DNA of 64,000 bases from Sphingomonas_B tabacisoli (GTDB taxonomy: Bacteria; Pseudomonadota; Alphaproteobacteria; Sphingomonadales; Sphingomonadaceae), in the NCBI RefSeq assembly GCF_042678385.1, contig NZ_JBHUDY010000001.1:1674001-1738000 (forward strand). The letters are read 5' to 3'. The notes under the pieces are model-generated. The model worked only from the letters and a program-made list of their open reading frames with translations, did not search any database and had not been told where the DNA came from. Position 1 is the stretch's first letter. Each line of letters opens with the position of its first letter. Position numbers and translations under genes: made by a program. Below, in pieces: positions 52,581 to 62,617 of this stretch.

Positions 52581-53066
52581 ATGCTCATCCGCCTGATCGC
52601 GGGCGCGGCGCTGGTCGCGCTGGCCGCCCCGCTCGCCGCCCAGACCGCTGCCCCCACCAGCCCGCCGACTGCGCCAGGCACGAAAGACGATCCGGGCACG
52701 CCGCGCGCGCCGCTGCCGACCGACCGCGGCTATGACAAGCCGCAGACCCGCACGGAGGCGATCAACGCGCCCAATCGCGGCGAAGTGGCGGCTGCGAACA
52801 GCATGACCTCGGGCAGCTCGACCGGCGGCACCGCCGCGGTCAGCGCCGATCTTCAGGCGCAATACAATGCCGATATGGCGTCATGGGTCGATGCGATGCG
52901 CGGCCGGGACGCGAAGATCGCCGCCAATGCGCGCGAATATGACCGCCAGCAGCGCGCTTATGCCGATGCGATGTATGTGTGGCGGATGCAGGTCCGCGAT
53001 TGCGAGCGTGGCTATCAGTTCGCCTGCCACCGCCCGACGCCGAATCCCGGCGATTTTTATCGGTAG
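52581..53066 (+). CDS. secreted hypothetical protein, likely stress-induced
   Basis: 161 residues: signal peptide ending APLAA|QT (about residue 20), a Pro/Thr-rich disordered segment (about 22-75), then a helical region rich in Ala, Arg and Tyr (about 88-140) and two cysteines near the C-terminus (RDCERGYQFACHR). I do not recognise the family. AGAGGAGAG precedes the ATG at a suitable distance. A consensus EcfG promoter lies upstream and a hairpin terminator follows, so it is a single-gene stress unit by inference. Confidence 0.82.
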   Translation: MLIRLIAGAALVALAAPLAAQTAAPTSPPTAPGTKDDPGTPRAPLPTDRGYDKPQTRTEAINAPNRGEVAAANSMTSGSSTGGTAAVSADLQAQYNADMASWVDAMRGRDAKIAANAREYDRQQRAYADAMYVWRMQVRDCERGYQFACHRPTPNPGDFYR

Positions 53067-53074
53067 AGCCTTGA

Positions 53075-53096
53075 GCCCTCCCCTCGCGGGGAGGGC
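53075..53096. terminator. hairpin terminator between convergent genes
   Basis: A perfect 9-bp GC stem (53075-53083 with 53088-53096) with a TCGC loop lies between the 3' ends of the secreted hypothetical gene and rpmE. It resembles a single arm of the composite repeats (CCCTCCCC/GGGGAGGG). Confidence 0.7.
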
Positions 53097-53104
53097 CGAA
53101 TGGC

Positions 53105-53338
53105 TTACTTCTTGGCGCCGAGGCTGAGGCCGCCGAAGCGCTTGTTGAAGCGCGCGACCTGGCCGCCCGCGTCGAGCAGGCGCTGGTTGCCGCCGGTCCA
53201 GGCCGGGTGCGCGAGCGGATCGATTTCGAGCGCCAGCGTGTCGCCTTCTTTGCCCCAGGTGGAGCGGGTCTCGTACGTGGTCCCGTCGGTCATCTGCACC
53301 TTAATGGTGTGATAATCGGGGTGAATGCCTTTTCTCAT
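53105..53338 (-). CDS. rpmE: 50S ribosomal protein L31
   Basis: 77 residues, starting MRKGIHPDYH and containing the conserved STWG and HPAWTG(G)NQRLLD. There is no cysteine, so it is the zinc-free (C-minus) form. It ends the bamA-ompH-fabZ run; the 85-base leader contains a 7-bp hairpin close to the start codon. Confidence 0.96.
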   Translation of the reverse strand: MRKGIHPDYHTIKVQMTDGTTYETRSTWGKEGDTLALEIDPLAHPAWTGGNQRLLDAGGQVARFNKRFGGLSLGAKK

Positions 53339-53354
53339 CTCAAATCTCCGGAAC

Positions 53355-53373
53355 GGCCGGTTTCCGACCGGCC
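53355..53373 (-). promoter_or_regulatory. hairpin in the rpmE leader
   Basis: A perfect 7-bp stem (53355-53361 with 53367-53373) with a 5-base loop lies 16 bases before the rpmE start. It has no T-run on the minus strand, so a leader structure is more likely than a terminator. A ribosomal-protein feedback site is possible. Confidence 0.35.
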
Positions 53374-53423
53374 AAAGGAAGCGGCGCCGCTAGCAGACGC
53401 AGCGCCGAGTTACAACACCGCGC

Positions 53424-53912
53424 TCAGGCTGCCGGCGGGTCCGCGATCATCGCGGTAAAGTTCGCTTCCGCCGCGATCTGTCCGTCGACCAGCGCGCGGC
53501 CGGCGAATTTGCAGACCCGCGCCCGCTTCTGGACGAACTCGACTTCGAGGCGGAGCAGCACGCCGGGTTCCACCGGCTTCCTGAACTTCGCCTCTTCGAT
53601 CGCCATGAAATAGACGAGCTTGCCCGATCCGCTGAGGCCCAGCGACTCGACGGCGAGCACGCCGGCGGCCTGCGCCAGCGCCTCGACGATCAAAACGCCC
53701 GGCATGATCGGCCGGCCCGGGAAATGTCCTTGGAAGAAGCCTTCGTTGAACGTCACCGCCTTGATCGCCGCGATCGACCGGTCGGGGATGATCTCCTCGA
53801 CACGGTCGACGAGCAGCATCGGATAGCGGTGAGGAAGCGCCGCCAGCACGCGCGTAACGTCGAGCGGCCCGACGGCCGCCCGCGCCGCGCTCCCCTCACC
53901 CGCGTCCGTCAT
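53424..53912 (-). CDS. fabZ: 3-hydroxyacyl-ACP dehydratase FabZ
   Basis: Dehydrates beta-hydroxyacyl-ACP in fatty-acid elongation. 162 residues, hot-dog fold, with catalytic His63 (GHFPGRPIMPG) and Glu77. The ATG overlaps the ompH stop by 1 base. In most Gram-negatives fabZ sits between lpxD and lpxA; here neither is present. Confidence 0.96.
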   Translation of the reverse strand: MTDAGEGSAARAAVGPLDVTRVLAALPHRYPMLLVDRVEEIIPDRSIAAIKAVTFNEGFFQGHFPGRPIMPGVLIVEALAQAAGVLAVESLGLSGSGKLVYFMAIEEAKFRKPVEPGVLLRLEVEFVQKRARVCKFAGRALVDGQIAAEANFTAMIADPPAA

Positions 53913-54562
53913 CAGCGGCCCTGCGGCTGCGGCTTCTGCTGCTGGTTGGCGGCGGGAGCGGCCGGCGCCGCGGCACCCTGCTGACCACCCGGCTGCCAAT
54001 TGACCGGCGGCGTGATGCTGGCGGCCGGAACGAGCCGGTTGAGCTCCGTCGTCACGTCCGCAGTGATGTCGGCCGCCTGCTGGAACGACAGGGCGGCGTC
54101 GGGGCGTAGCACCAGGTTCACGTTCTTCCGCGTCATCGCGGCCTTCAGCGCGTCGTCCAGCTTGGCGACGATCTGCTCTTCCACATAGGCGCGCGCGCGG
54201 ACCACCGGCTGGCCGATGCGGGCCAGTTCCTGCTGCGCCGCCTGCTGGCGCTGCTGCAGCGTGTTGTACTGGGTTTGAAGCGCCGCCTGGTTGGCGTTCG
54301 GCGCCTTCGCGTCGGTCTCCAGCTTGGTCGCGAGCGGCTGCAGCTCGTTGCGCAGCGCCGTCTGGCGCGTGTTCAGCTGGTCCAGCGTCGCCTTGTAAGT
54401 CGTCTGCATCTGGGTCATCGCGTTCGTCCAGGCGGTCGAGCGCTGTACGGCGGCGTCCAGATTGGCGACGGCGATGCTGTTCACCTGCGCCGAGGCCGGA
54501 ACCGCGGCAATGGCGGTCGAAAGCGCCAGGCCGGCGGCGAGCGTCTTGATCATGGTCTTCAT
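53912..54562 (-). CDS. ompH: OmpH/Skp-like periplasmic chaperone
   Basis: 216 residues; signal peptide ending PASA|QV (about residue 25), then a Gln/Ala-rich coiled-coil region (about 50-130) forming the Skp tentacles, and a C-terminal beta segment. The last 30 residues are a Gln/Pro/Ala-rich tail not seen in Skp of E. coli. It holds unfolded outer-membrane proteins for BamA, encoded immediately upstream with a 1-base overlap. Confidence 0.9.
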   Translation of the reverse strand: MKTMIKTLAAGLALSTAIAAVPASAQVNSIAVANLDAAVQRSTAWTNAMTQMQTTYKATLDQLNTRQTALRNELQPLATKLETDAKAPNANQAALQTQYNTLQQRQQAAQQELARIGQPVVRARAYVEEQIVAKLDDALKAAMTRKNVNLVLRPDAALSFQQAADITADVTTELNRLVPAASITPPVNWQPGGQQGAAAPAAPAANQQQKPQPQGR

Positions 54563-57270
54563 CAGAATTGCGTTCCTACGTTGAAAGTTACGAGCTGCGT
54601 ATCGTCGCCCTTATATTTGACAAGCGCTTTGGCGATATCGATTCGGAAAGGACCGAAAGGCGAGTTCCAGTTGACGCCGAAGCCCACCGACACGCGCGGC
54701 TTGGGCGTGTCGCCCAGGAACACTTCGGAGAACGCCGGGATGGTCTGCGCGTAGTTGGTGGTTCCCGTCGGGCACGTGCCCGAGGCGGGTCGAACAGAGA
54801 GCGTGGTGCCATCTGCACCAAGGCACTGCTTGTTGCCGCTGGCGTCGAGGATATCGCGCGTCAGCGCCGCGCTGCCCGGCGGCAGCGTAAGAGTTGTCGG
54901 GCGCTTGACGCCAAACACCGAACCGATGTCGACGAACACCGACGGCCGCAACCCGAGCTCGCGAGCCCCCGAGCCCAACGGGATCTGCATTTCGATATGG
55001 CCGAGATAATAGGCGCGGCCGCCCAATGAGTCGTCCGCCAGCAAGGTCTTGCGGGTCGGATCGAGTATGAAGTTGCCGTTCGCGTCCTTCGCCGGCGTTC
55101 CATCGGAGTTATACTTATACGGCAGACGCTGCACGCGCGGGCCGATGCCGCGAATGTCGAAGCCGCGCATTTGCGGCTGGCCCAGATAGAAGCGATCCAC
55201 CAGACGGACAGGATCGACTTCCGCACCCGATGCGTCGCGCCGCGTGCCTTCGAACGAATGGATATATCCACCCTGCGCGCTGAAGTTGACGACGAAGCCG
55301 CGGCCAAGATTCGTGTAGTGATCGGCCGATATAACCGTCTTCAGATATTTGACGCTGCCGCCCAGCCCCGCGAAATCCTGGCTCAGCACCAGCTTGTTGC
55401 CCTTGGTCGGGCGCAGGCCGTTGTCGGTCGTGTTGTAGGCGAGCGAATAGCCGAGCGACGAAGTCAGGCGATTGCCGATCGCATCGCACAGATAGCGCCC
55501 GGCAAGCAGCGGATCGCACTGGCCGTTCGTGTAATAGGTCAATTTGTCCAGCGAGACATCGTCTTTCGACAGGCCATAGCGAAGCTGGAGTTGGGTATAT
55601 TCTGTGACAGGCACACCCAGCCGCAATCCCAAGCCGGTCTGCACCTGGCTGTAGGTATTGTTGCGCTGGTTGCCGTTGATGAAATTGAATGAGTTATAAT
55701 CGCGGCGGAAGACGTTGCCGCCTAGCGCGATGTTCTTGTCGAGGAAATACGGCTCGGTGAAGCCCAGCTCGACCGATTTGGAATAGCGCGAGTAGTTGAC
55801 CGACGCCGACAGCGACTGGCCGAGCCCGCGGAAATTGGTCTGCTCGATCGAGGCGTTGACCAGGAACCGCTCTAGGCTCGAATAGCCGGCCGAAAGCGAG
55901 AGCGATCCGGTCGGCTTTTCTTCCAGATTGGCTTCGAGCACGACCCGGTCGGGCGTCGAGCCCGGCTTCTGGTCGATCTCGAACTTTTCTTGGAAATAGC
56001 CGAGCGACTGGATGCGATCCTTCGAGCGCTTCACCTGGAAAGTGTTGAACGGATCGCCTTCCTGCAGGCGGAATTCGCGGCGCACGACCTTGTCCTGGGT
56101 GATCGTGTTGCCGTTGATGTTGATCCGCTCGACATAGACGCGCGGCGTTTCGGCAAGGCGGAAAGTCAGGTTCATCACCTTCTTTTCCGGATCGCGGTCG
56201 AACTCTGGATCGGCTTCGGCAAAGGCATAGCCGAGCAGCCCCGCGGTCTCGTTAAGCCCGTTGACCGTATCTTCGACCTGCTTCGCGTTGTACCAGTCGC
56301 CCTTCTTCATCGGGACGATCGACTTGGCGAAGTCCGGCTTGAAGTCGCGCAGGTCGCTCTCGACCTTCACGTCGCCGAATTTATAGCGCTGCCCTTCCTC
56401 GACCACATAGGTGATGATGAAGTCGCGCTTGTCAGGCGTCAGTTCCGCGATTGCAGAGACGACGCGGAAATCCGCATAGCCTTGCGTCAGGTAGAATTGA
56501 CGCAGCTTCTGCTGGTCATAGGCCAGACGGTCCGGATCGAAGCTTGTGTTGGAGCTGAAGAAGCTGGTCAGGCGCGCCTGCTTGGTCGCCATCTCGTGGC
56601 GCAGTCGGCCGTCCTTGAACTTCTCGTTGCCGATGATGTTGATCTGCTCGACGCGCGACTTGGAGCCTTCGACGATCGAATAGACGACGTCGACGCGGTT
56701 CTGGTCGAGCGTGACCATCTGCGGATCGACCGTCGCCGCGTAACGGCCCTGACGGCGATACAGCTCGATGATGCGGGCGACGTCGGCGCGGACCTTGGAG
56801 CGCGTGAAGATCTGGCGCGGCGCCAGCCGGATCTCCTTGAGGATCTTGTCCTCTTTCAGCCGCTTGTTGCCCTCGAAGATGATCCGGTTGACGACCGGGT
56901 TTTCCTTCACCTCGATCGTGACGACCCCGCTCGCCTCGCGCACCGTCACATCGGCGAACAGCTCGGTCGCGAACAGGTCCTTGATCGCCTGGTCGCCCTT
57001 TTCCGCGGTATAGAGATCGCCCGGCCGCAGCTTGAGATAGGAGCGGACCGTATCGGGCTCGATGCGCTGCGATCCGACGACATTGATCTGCGTGATCACA
57101 TCGCCCGTCGGCAGCACCGGCGCCTGCGCCGGTTGGGCGGGCGGGGCCTGATCGGTGACCGGCTGCCGCGTCTGGGCGGCGAGCGGCATGGAGAAAGTGG
57201 CGAGCATCGTGCCGGCGAGCAGCACGGGGATCGGCCGGTTGCGGAACATGAACGTAGAAGAGGCCGTCAC
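54562..57270 (-). CDS. bamA: outer-membrane protein assembly factor BamA
   Basis: Core of the BAM complex. 902 residues, longer than the usual 800: signal peptide ending PLAA|QT, a Pro/Gln-rich linker, five POTRA repeats (about residues 55-460, starting at INVVGSQRIE), and a 16-strand barrel ending in Phe (VTFNVGTQF). Extra length lies in barrel loops. The start is taken as the GTG at 57270; the ATG at 57249 is an alternative. It follows rseP by 64 bases. Confidence 0.96.
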   Translation of the reverse strand: MTASSTFMFRNRPIPVLLAGTMLATFSMPLAAQTRQPVTDQAPPAQPAQAPVLPTGDVITQINVVGSQRIEPDTVRSYLKLRPGDLYTAEKGDQAIKDLFATELFADVTVREASGVVTIEVKENPVVNRIIFEGNKRLKEDKILKEIRLAPRQIFTRSKVRADVARIIELYRRQGRYAATVDPQMVTLDQNRVDVVYSIVEGSKSRVEQINIIGNEKFKDGRLRHEMATKQARLTSFFSSNTSFDPDRLAYDQQKLRQFYLTQGYADFRVVSAIAELTPDKRDFIITYVVEEGQRYKFGDVKVESDLRDFKPDFAKSIVPMKKGDWYNAKQVEDTVNGLNETAGLLGYAFAEADPEFDRDPEKKVMNLTFRLAETPRVYVERININGNTITQDKVVRREFRLQEGDPFNTFQVKRSKDRIQSLGYFQEKFEIDQKPGSTPDRVVLEANLEEKPTGSLSLSAGYSSLERFLVNASIEQTNFRGLGQSLSASVNYSRYSKSVELGFTEPYFLDKNIALGGNVFRRDYNSFNFINGNQRNNTYSQVQTGLGLRLGVPVTEYTQLQLRYGLSKDDVSLDKLTYYTNGQCDPLLAGRYLCDAIGNRLTSSLGYSLAYNTTDNGLRPTKGNKLVLSQDFAGLGGSVKYLKTVISADHYTNLGRGFVVNFSAQGGYIHSFEGTRRDASGAEVDPVRLVDRFYLGQPQMRGFDIRGIGPRVQRLPYKYNSDGTPAKDANGNFILDPTRKTLLADDSLGGRAYYLGHIEMQIPLGSGARELGLRPSVFVDIGSVFGVKRPTTLTLPPGSAALTRDILDASGNKQCLGADGTTLSVRPASGTCPTGTTNYAQTIPAFSEVFLGDTPKPRVSVGFGVNWNSPFGPFRIDIAKALVKYKGDDTQLVTFNVGTQF

Positions 57271-57334
57271 CAGATACCCACCCCGAAATTCTTGGATTGC
57301 GTTAAAAAACCGCTCGCGCCCTGCCTGAACCCGC

Positions 57335-58459
57335 TCAGCCGATCAACCCGCTTAGCCCGCGCCATAGACCGAACGAGGACAAGTCGTTGAACGTCACGAA
57401 CAGCATCAGCCCCAAAAGGAGCAGCAGACCGGAGCGGAATGCCCATTCCTGCACCTGAGGTTCGACCGGTTTCCGGCGAACGGCCTCGAGTGCGTAGAAC
57501 AGCAAATGTCCGCCATCCAGCATGGGGACTGGCAAGAGGTTGATGAATCCGAGATTAATCGAGATCAGCGCGACGAAGAACGCGAACGGTCCGATGCCTC
57601 CGGCCGCTACCTCCCCAGACACCTGCGCGATTTTCAGCGGTCCGCCCAACTCCTTGGCCGACCGGCTGCCGGTCAAAATTTCACCAAGGCCGTCGGCCAT
57701 TGCGGCGACGATTTGCCAGCTCTTTTCCGCTCCCAATGCAACGGCCCTGACAGGGTTCACGGAGTCCGCATGCGCCTGGATGCCCAGCACGCCGATCCGC
57801 ACCTGTTTGCCGTGCTGATCGAGGTCGACCGCCACGCCTGGCGTGAGGTCTTTGGAGAGCTGATCCTCGCCGCGCCGAAGCTCGACCTGGATTGGCTGAC
57901 CGGGATGCGCCCGCACATAAGCGGACAGCGCCGCGAAGCTGTCGACCGGCTTTCCGTCGACTCGCTGGATAAGGTCGCCCGCTTGCAGCCCAGCCTTCTC
58001 GGCGACGGATCCCGGCATGATCCGGCCCGCCATAGGGGCCGTGCCCGGCTCTCCCTGGACGATAAAGAAGCCGGCGATGATCAGGATCGCGAACACGAAG
58101 TTGGTCACAGGGCCCGCCGCCACGATCAGCGCTCGCTGCCACACCGGCTTGGCCTGGAAGGTGCGGTTGCGCTCTTCGGCCGGCAGCAGCATCCAGTCCG
58201 GATCGGGCTGGCTGGCGGGGTTCATGTCACCGGCAAAGCGGACATAGCCGCCAAGCGGCAGCCAACCGAACTTCCAGCGGGTGCCGCGCTTGTCGGTGAC
58301 GCCGAACAGCTCGCGGCCGAAGCCGATCGAGAAGGTCTCAGCCTTCACGCCGAACCAGCGGGCGACGAGATAATGGCCAAGTTCGTGCACGAACACGAGC
58401 GGGCCGATGACGGCCAGGAACGCGGCAATGGTCAACAACAGACCGGGAGCGTGGGTCAA
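57335..58459 (-). CDS. rseP: site-2 protease RseP
   Basis: Intramembrane zinc protease that cuts anti-sigma factors and signal peptide remnants. 374 residues; HELGH (His25, Glu26, His29), one PDZ domain at about 130-205, and the second active-site motif LLPVPMLDGGH. The start is a TTG overlapping the dxr stop by 4 bases; no better start precedes the conserved membrane helix. Confidence 0.94.
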   Translation of the reverse strand: MTHAPGLLLTIAAFLAVIGPLVFVHELGHYLVARWFGVKAETFSIGFGRELFGVTDKRGTRWKFGWLPLGGYVRFAGDMNPASQPDPDWMLLPAEERNRTFQAKPVWQRALIVAAGPVTNFVFAILIIAGFFIVQGEPGTAPMAGRIMPGSVAEKAGLQAGDLIQRVDGKPVDSFAALSAYVRAHPGQPIQVELRRGEDQLSKDLTPGVAVDLDQHGKQVRIGVLGIQAHADSVNPVRAVALGAEKSWQIVAAMADGLGEILTGSRSAKELGGPLKIAQVSGEVAAGGIGPFAFFVALISINLGFINLLPVPMLDGGHLLFYALEAVRRKPVEPQVQEWAFRSGLLLLLGLMLFVTFNDLSSFGLWRGLSGLIG

Positions 58460-59616
58460 TCGACGAACACCTTCATCGCCTCAGCGGCTTTGTGCCGAGC
58501 CTCGCGGTCGATCGCGATCACGTCCTCGATCACGATGGGCGCCTGCGGGTCATAGCGCTCCATCGTCTCTTCCACAATTGCGGCGATATCGAGGAAGGCG
58601 ATGCGACGGTCGAGAAATGCGGCGACTGCGACTTCGTTCGCGGCATTCAGCACCGCGGGACGCGCCCCGCTGGCGTCGAGCGCCTCGCGGGCGAGCCGCA
58701 ACGCCGGGAATCGCTCCGGATCGGGCGCGGCGAAGTCGAGTCGGCCGACCGCGGCAAGATCGAGCGGCGCGACCGGCGTCGCCATTCGGTCGGGCCAGGC
58801 GAGCGTATAGGCGATCGGCGTACGCATGTCCGGCGAGCCGAGCTGCGCGAGCATCGAACCGTCGACATATTCGACGAGCGAGTGGATCACCGACTGGCGG
58901 TGCAGGATGATCTCGATCCGGTCGCTGTCGACAGGGAACAGCCGCGCCGCCTCGATCAGCTCCAGCCCCTTGTTCATCAGCGTAGCAGAATCGATCGAGA
59001 TCTTGGCGCCCATCGACCAGACCGGATGCGCGACGGCCTGTTCGACGCTGACATTGGCCATTTCCGCCCGGCTCATGTCACGGAACGGCCCGCCCGACGC
59101 GGTCAGGACGATGCGCCGCACCCGCTCGGGCCGGGCGAAGTCGAAACATTGGAAGATCGCGTTATGCTCGGAATCGGCGGGCAGGATCGTCGCACCGTGC
59201 CGCGCCGCAGCTTCAAGGATCAGTTCGCCGGCGGAGACAAGCGGCTCCTTGTTGGCGAGCACGACGGTGCCGCCCTGCTCCACCGCCGCCATCACCGGCT
59301 CCAACCCGGCACAGCCGACGATGGCCGCCATCGTCCATTCGGCGCCAGCTGATGCGGCCTCCAAAACGGCGGCCGGGCCACCCCCGACGCGCGTGTTCGT
59401 ATCGGCCAGCGCCTCACGGAGTTCCGGCAAGCGGCTCTCGTCCGCGATGACGGCGAGCTTCGCGTTCGTCCGCCGCGCGATTTCGGTCAGCTTGCGCACG
59501 TCCGACTTGGCGGTCAGCGCCAGCACGTCGAACTGGTCCGGCGCGCGCTCGATTAGGTCGAGCGTCGAGGTGCCGATCGAGCCGGTCGCGCCAAGAATGG
59601 TGACGGTGCGCTTCAA
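58456..59616 (-). CDS. dxr: 1-deoxy-D-xylulose 5-phosphate reductoisomerase
   Basis: First committed step of the MEP isoprenoid pathway. 386 residues; the NADPH-binding motif is GATGSIGTSTLDL, with ANKEPLVSAGE and PADSEHNAIFQ (metal/substrate). It overlaps cdsA and rseP by 4 bases each. It acts upstream of the ispDF product at 48 kb; UppS uses the end products of this pathway. Confidence 0.97.
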   Translation of the reverse strand: MKRTVTILGATGSIGTSTLDLIERAPDQFDVLALTAKSDVRKLTEIARRTNAKLAVIADESRLPELREALADTNTRVGGGPAAVLEAASAGAEWTMAAIVGCAGLEPVMAAVEQGGTVVLANKEPLVSAGELILEAAARHGATILPADSEHNAIFQCFDFARPERVRRIVLTASGGPFRDMSRAEMANVSVEQAVAHPVWSMGAKISIDSATLMNKGLELIEAARLFPVDSDRIEIILHRQSVIHSLVEYVDGSMLAQLGSPDMRTPIAYTLAWPDRMATPVAPLDLAAVGRLDFAAPDPERFPALRLAREALDASGARPAVLNAANEVAVAAFLDRRIAFLDIAAIVEETMERYDPQAPIVIEDVIAIDREARHKAAEAMKVFVD

Positions 59617-60394
59617 AGCAGCTTGTCCAACAGAATGAGGGCGGCGACAGCGGGCGCCACCGGAACCAGCCCGTCAAGCCTGTCGAGCACGCCGCCATGG
59701 CCGGGCAGGATCGTCCCGCTGTCCTTCACGCCGGCCTGCCGCTTCAGCCAGCTCTCATAGAGATCGCCGATCTGCGCGATCACCGCCAGGATCGGGCTGG
59801 CAAAGACAAGCTGGATTTCCAGCCCGGCGAAGCGCCAAAGGATCAGCCCCAGCACGAACGCCGCCACGACGCCCCCGATCAGGCCGGCCCAGGTCTTGTT
59901 CGGGCTGACGGTGGGGGCAAGCTTGGGGCCGCCGATCGTCCGCCCTGCGAAATAGGCGCCGATATCGGTCGCCCACACCGTCGCGAGGGTCCAGAGCGTC
60001 AGCAGCAGGCCGCCTTCCTGCCCGCGCAGGAACAGCAGCGCCAGCGCCGGGAACGCCACATAGGCGATGCCGAACCCCAGCCGCGGCTTGCGGGTGATGA
60101 TCGTCACGAAAAACGCGGTGCCGACGATCAGCCCCAGCGCAAAGAAGCTCGGCCCCGATGCCAGCGGCGACATGATCGCCAGCGGCACGCAGCCGGCAAA
60201 CAGGGTCAGCCGCTGCTGCTGCGGATCGGTCTGGACCAGATTGCCCCATTCGGAGAGCATCACCATAGACGCCACCGACGTCAGCACCCACAGCCAGACG
60301 CCCCCGCCCCACAGGGCCGCCAGCGCGACGGCGATCAGCACCAGCCCGCTCAGCGTGCGCACCGCCAGATCGGAACCGCCGCGTTTGGGTCCGG

Positions 60395-60398
<4 letters not shown>
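59613..60398 (-). CDS. cdsA: phosphatidate cytidylyltransferase
   Basis: Makes CDP-diacylglycerol for phospholipid synthesis. 261 residues with about eight membrane helices; the C-terminal signature reads KDSGTILPGHGGVLDRLDG. The start is the ATG at 60396-60398, overlapping uppS by 4 bases. Confidence 0.95.
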
Positions 60399-61137
<739 letters not shown>

Positions 61138-61141
<4 letters not shown>

Positions 61142-61695
61142 TTGCCCAGGATTTCTTTCTCTTTGGCGTGCGACGCGGCGTCGATCTCGGCGATCGTCGA
61201 GTCGGTCAGCTTCTGCACTTCGGTCTCGTGCCGCTTGCGCTCATCCTCGCTGATCTCGTGCTTCTTCTCGTCGGTCTTCAGCGCGTCCATGCCGTCGCGG
61301 CGGACGTTGCGCGCGGCGACCCGTGCCTTTTCCGCATATTGCGAAGCGAGCTTGGCGAGTTCCTTGCGGCGCTCCTCGGTCAGATCGGGAATCGGCAGCC
61401 GCAGCGTCTGCCCGTCGACGATCGGGTTGAGCCCAAGCCCCGCCGAGCGGATCGCCTTGTCGACCGGCCCCACGTTGGACTTGTCCCACACCTGCACCGA
61501 CAGCATGCGCGGTTCGGGCGCCGACACGGTCGCGACCTGGTTCAGCGGCATGTTGGCGCCATAGACCTCGACATGCACCGGATCGAGCAAAGTCACTGTC
61601 GCGCGGCCGGTGCGCAGGCCTTGCAGGTCGTGCTTCAGGGCTTCGACGGCGCCATGCATGCGGCGCTCCAGGTCGCTCTTGTTATAGGCTGGCAT
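61138..61695 (-). CDS. frr: ribosome recycling factor
   Basis: Releases ribosomes from mRNA after termination, with EF-G. 185 residues, standard length, with LRTGRATVTLLDPVHVEVYG and the three-helix-bundle C-terminus. It begins 1 base after the pyrH stop. Confidence 0.97.
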
Positions 61696-61696
61696 G

Positions 61697-62419
61697 TCAC
61701 TCCCCTTCCATCTGGACGATCGTGGCGGTGCCTTCGCCGCTCAGCACCCGCGACAGATTGCCCTGTTCGCGGATGTTGAACACCACGATCGGAATATTGT
61801 TGTCGCGGCACAATGCCACGGCGGACGCGTCCATCACTTTCAGATTGTCAGCGAGAACGCGGTCATAACTGATTGTGTTAAAGCGCTTTGCGGTCGCGAC
61901 CTTCTTCGGATCGGCATCGTAGACGCCGTCCACGGACGTGCCCTTGAACAGCGCGTCGCACTTCAACTCGGCAGCGCGGAGCGCAGCGCCCGAGTCGGTC
62001 GTGAAGAACGGGCTGCCGACGCCCGCCGCGAAAATCACCACACGGCCCTTTTCCAGATGTCGCTCGGCCCGCCGGCGGATAAAAGGTTCGCACACCGAAG
62101 CCATAGGAATCGCCGACTGCACGCGGGTGTCGACGCCGATCTGCTCCAGCGCGTTCTGCACGGCGAGCGCGTTCATCACGGTCGCCAGCATGCCCATGTA
62201 ATCGGCTGTCGCGCGCTCGAAGCCCTTGGCGGCTGCGGCGAGACCCCGAAAGATGTTGCCGCCGCCGACAACGACGCAAATCTCGTAACCCTGCGCCTTC
62301 ACGTCGGCGATCTCGCGGGCCACACGCGCAGTGACGGCAGGGTCGATGGCGTGCCCCTCGCCCATCAACACTTCGCCGGACAGCTTCAGAAGGATTCGGT
62401 TGAAGCGAGGGCGAGTCAT
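61697..62419 (-). CDS. pyrH: UMP kinase
   Basis: Hexameric bacterial UMP kinase of the amino-acid kinase fold. 240 residues; LLKLSGEVLMG at the N-terminus, VVGGGNIFRG, and the VDGVYDADPKK segment. It follows tsf with an intervening composite repeat of about 130 bases. Confidence 0.97.
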   Translation of the reverse strand: MTRPRFNRILLKLSGEVLMGEGHAIDPAVTARVAREIADVKAQGYEICVVVGGGNIFRGLAAAAKGFERATADYMGMLATVMNALAVQNALEQIGVDTRVQSAIPMASVCEPFIRRRAERHLEKGRVVIFAAGVGSPFFTTDSGAALRAAELKCDALFKGTSVDGVYDADPKKVATAKRFNTISYDRVLADNLKVMDASAVALCRDNNIPIVVFNIREQGNLSRVLSGEGTATIVQMEGE

Positions 62420-62476
62420 GATGGTCCGATCGGGAGAAGCTAAGGCGTCTTAGTGAGGGTAAAGGCGCAAGAAAAC

Positions 62477-62609
62477 CCCTCTCCCGCTTGCGGGAGAGGG
62501 CGACTCGCGCCTGTGGGCGCGAGCGGGGAGAGGGTTGCGGGGCTCCGCACACAGCCCCTCTCCCGGCTGAGCCTGGCTCAGCCTGCCCTCTCCCCATTAG
62601 GGAGAGGGC
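62477..62609. repeat. composite palindromic repeat, architecture 1 (copy 2), between tsf and pyrH
   Basis: Same plan as 13668-13805: an 11-bp hairpin (62477-62487 with 62490-62500), an inner palindrome CTCGCGCC...GGCGCGAG, GAGCGGGGAGAGGG, a spacer, CCCCTCTCCC, a second inner palindrome GCTGAGCC/GGCTCAGC, and a final 10-bp hairpin (62585-62594 with 62600-62609). The outer hairpins are shared between copies; the inner palindromes differ. Confidence 0.82.
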
Positions 62610-62617
62610 AAACAGGA

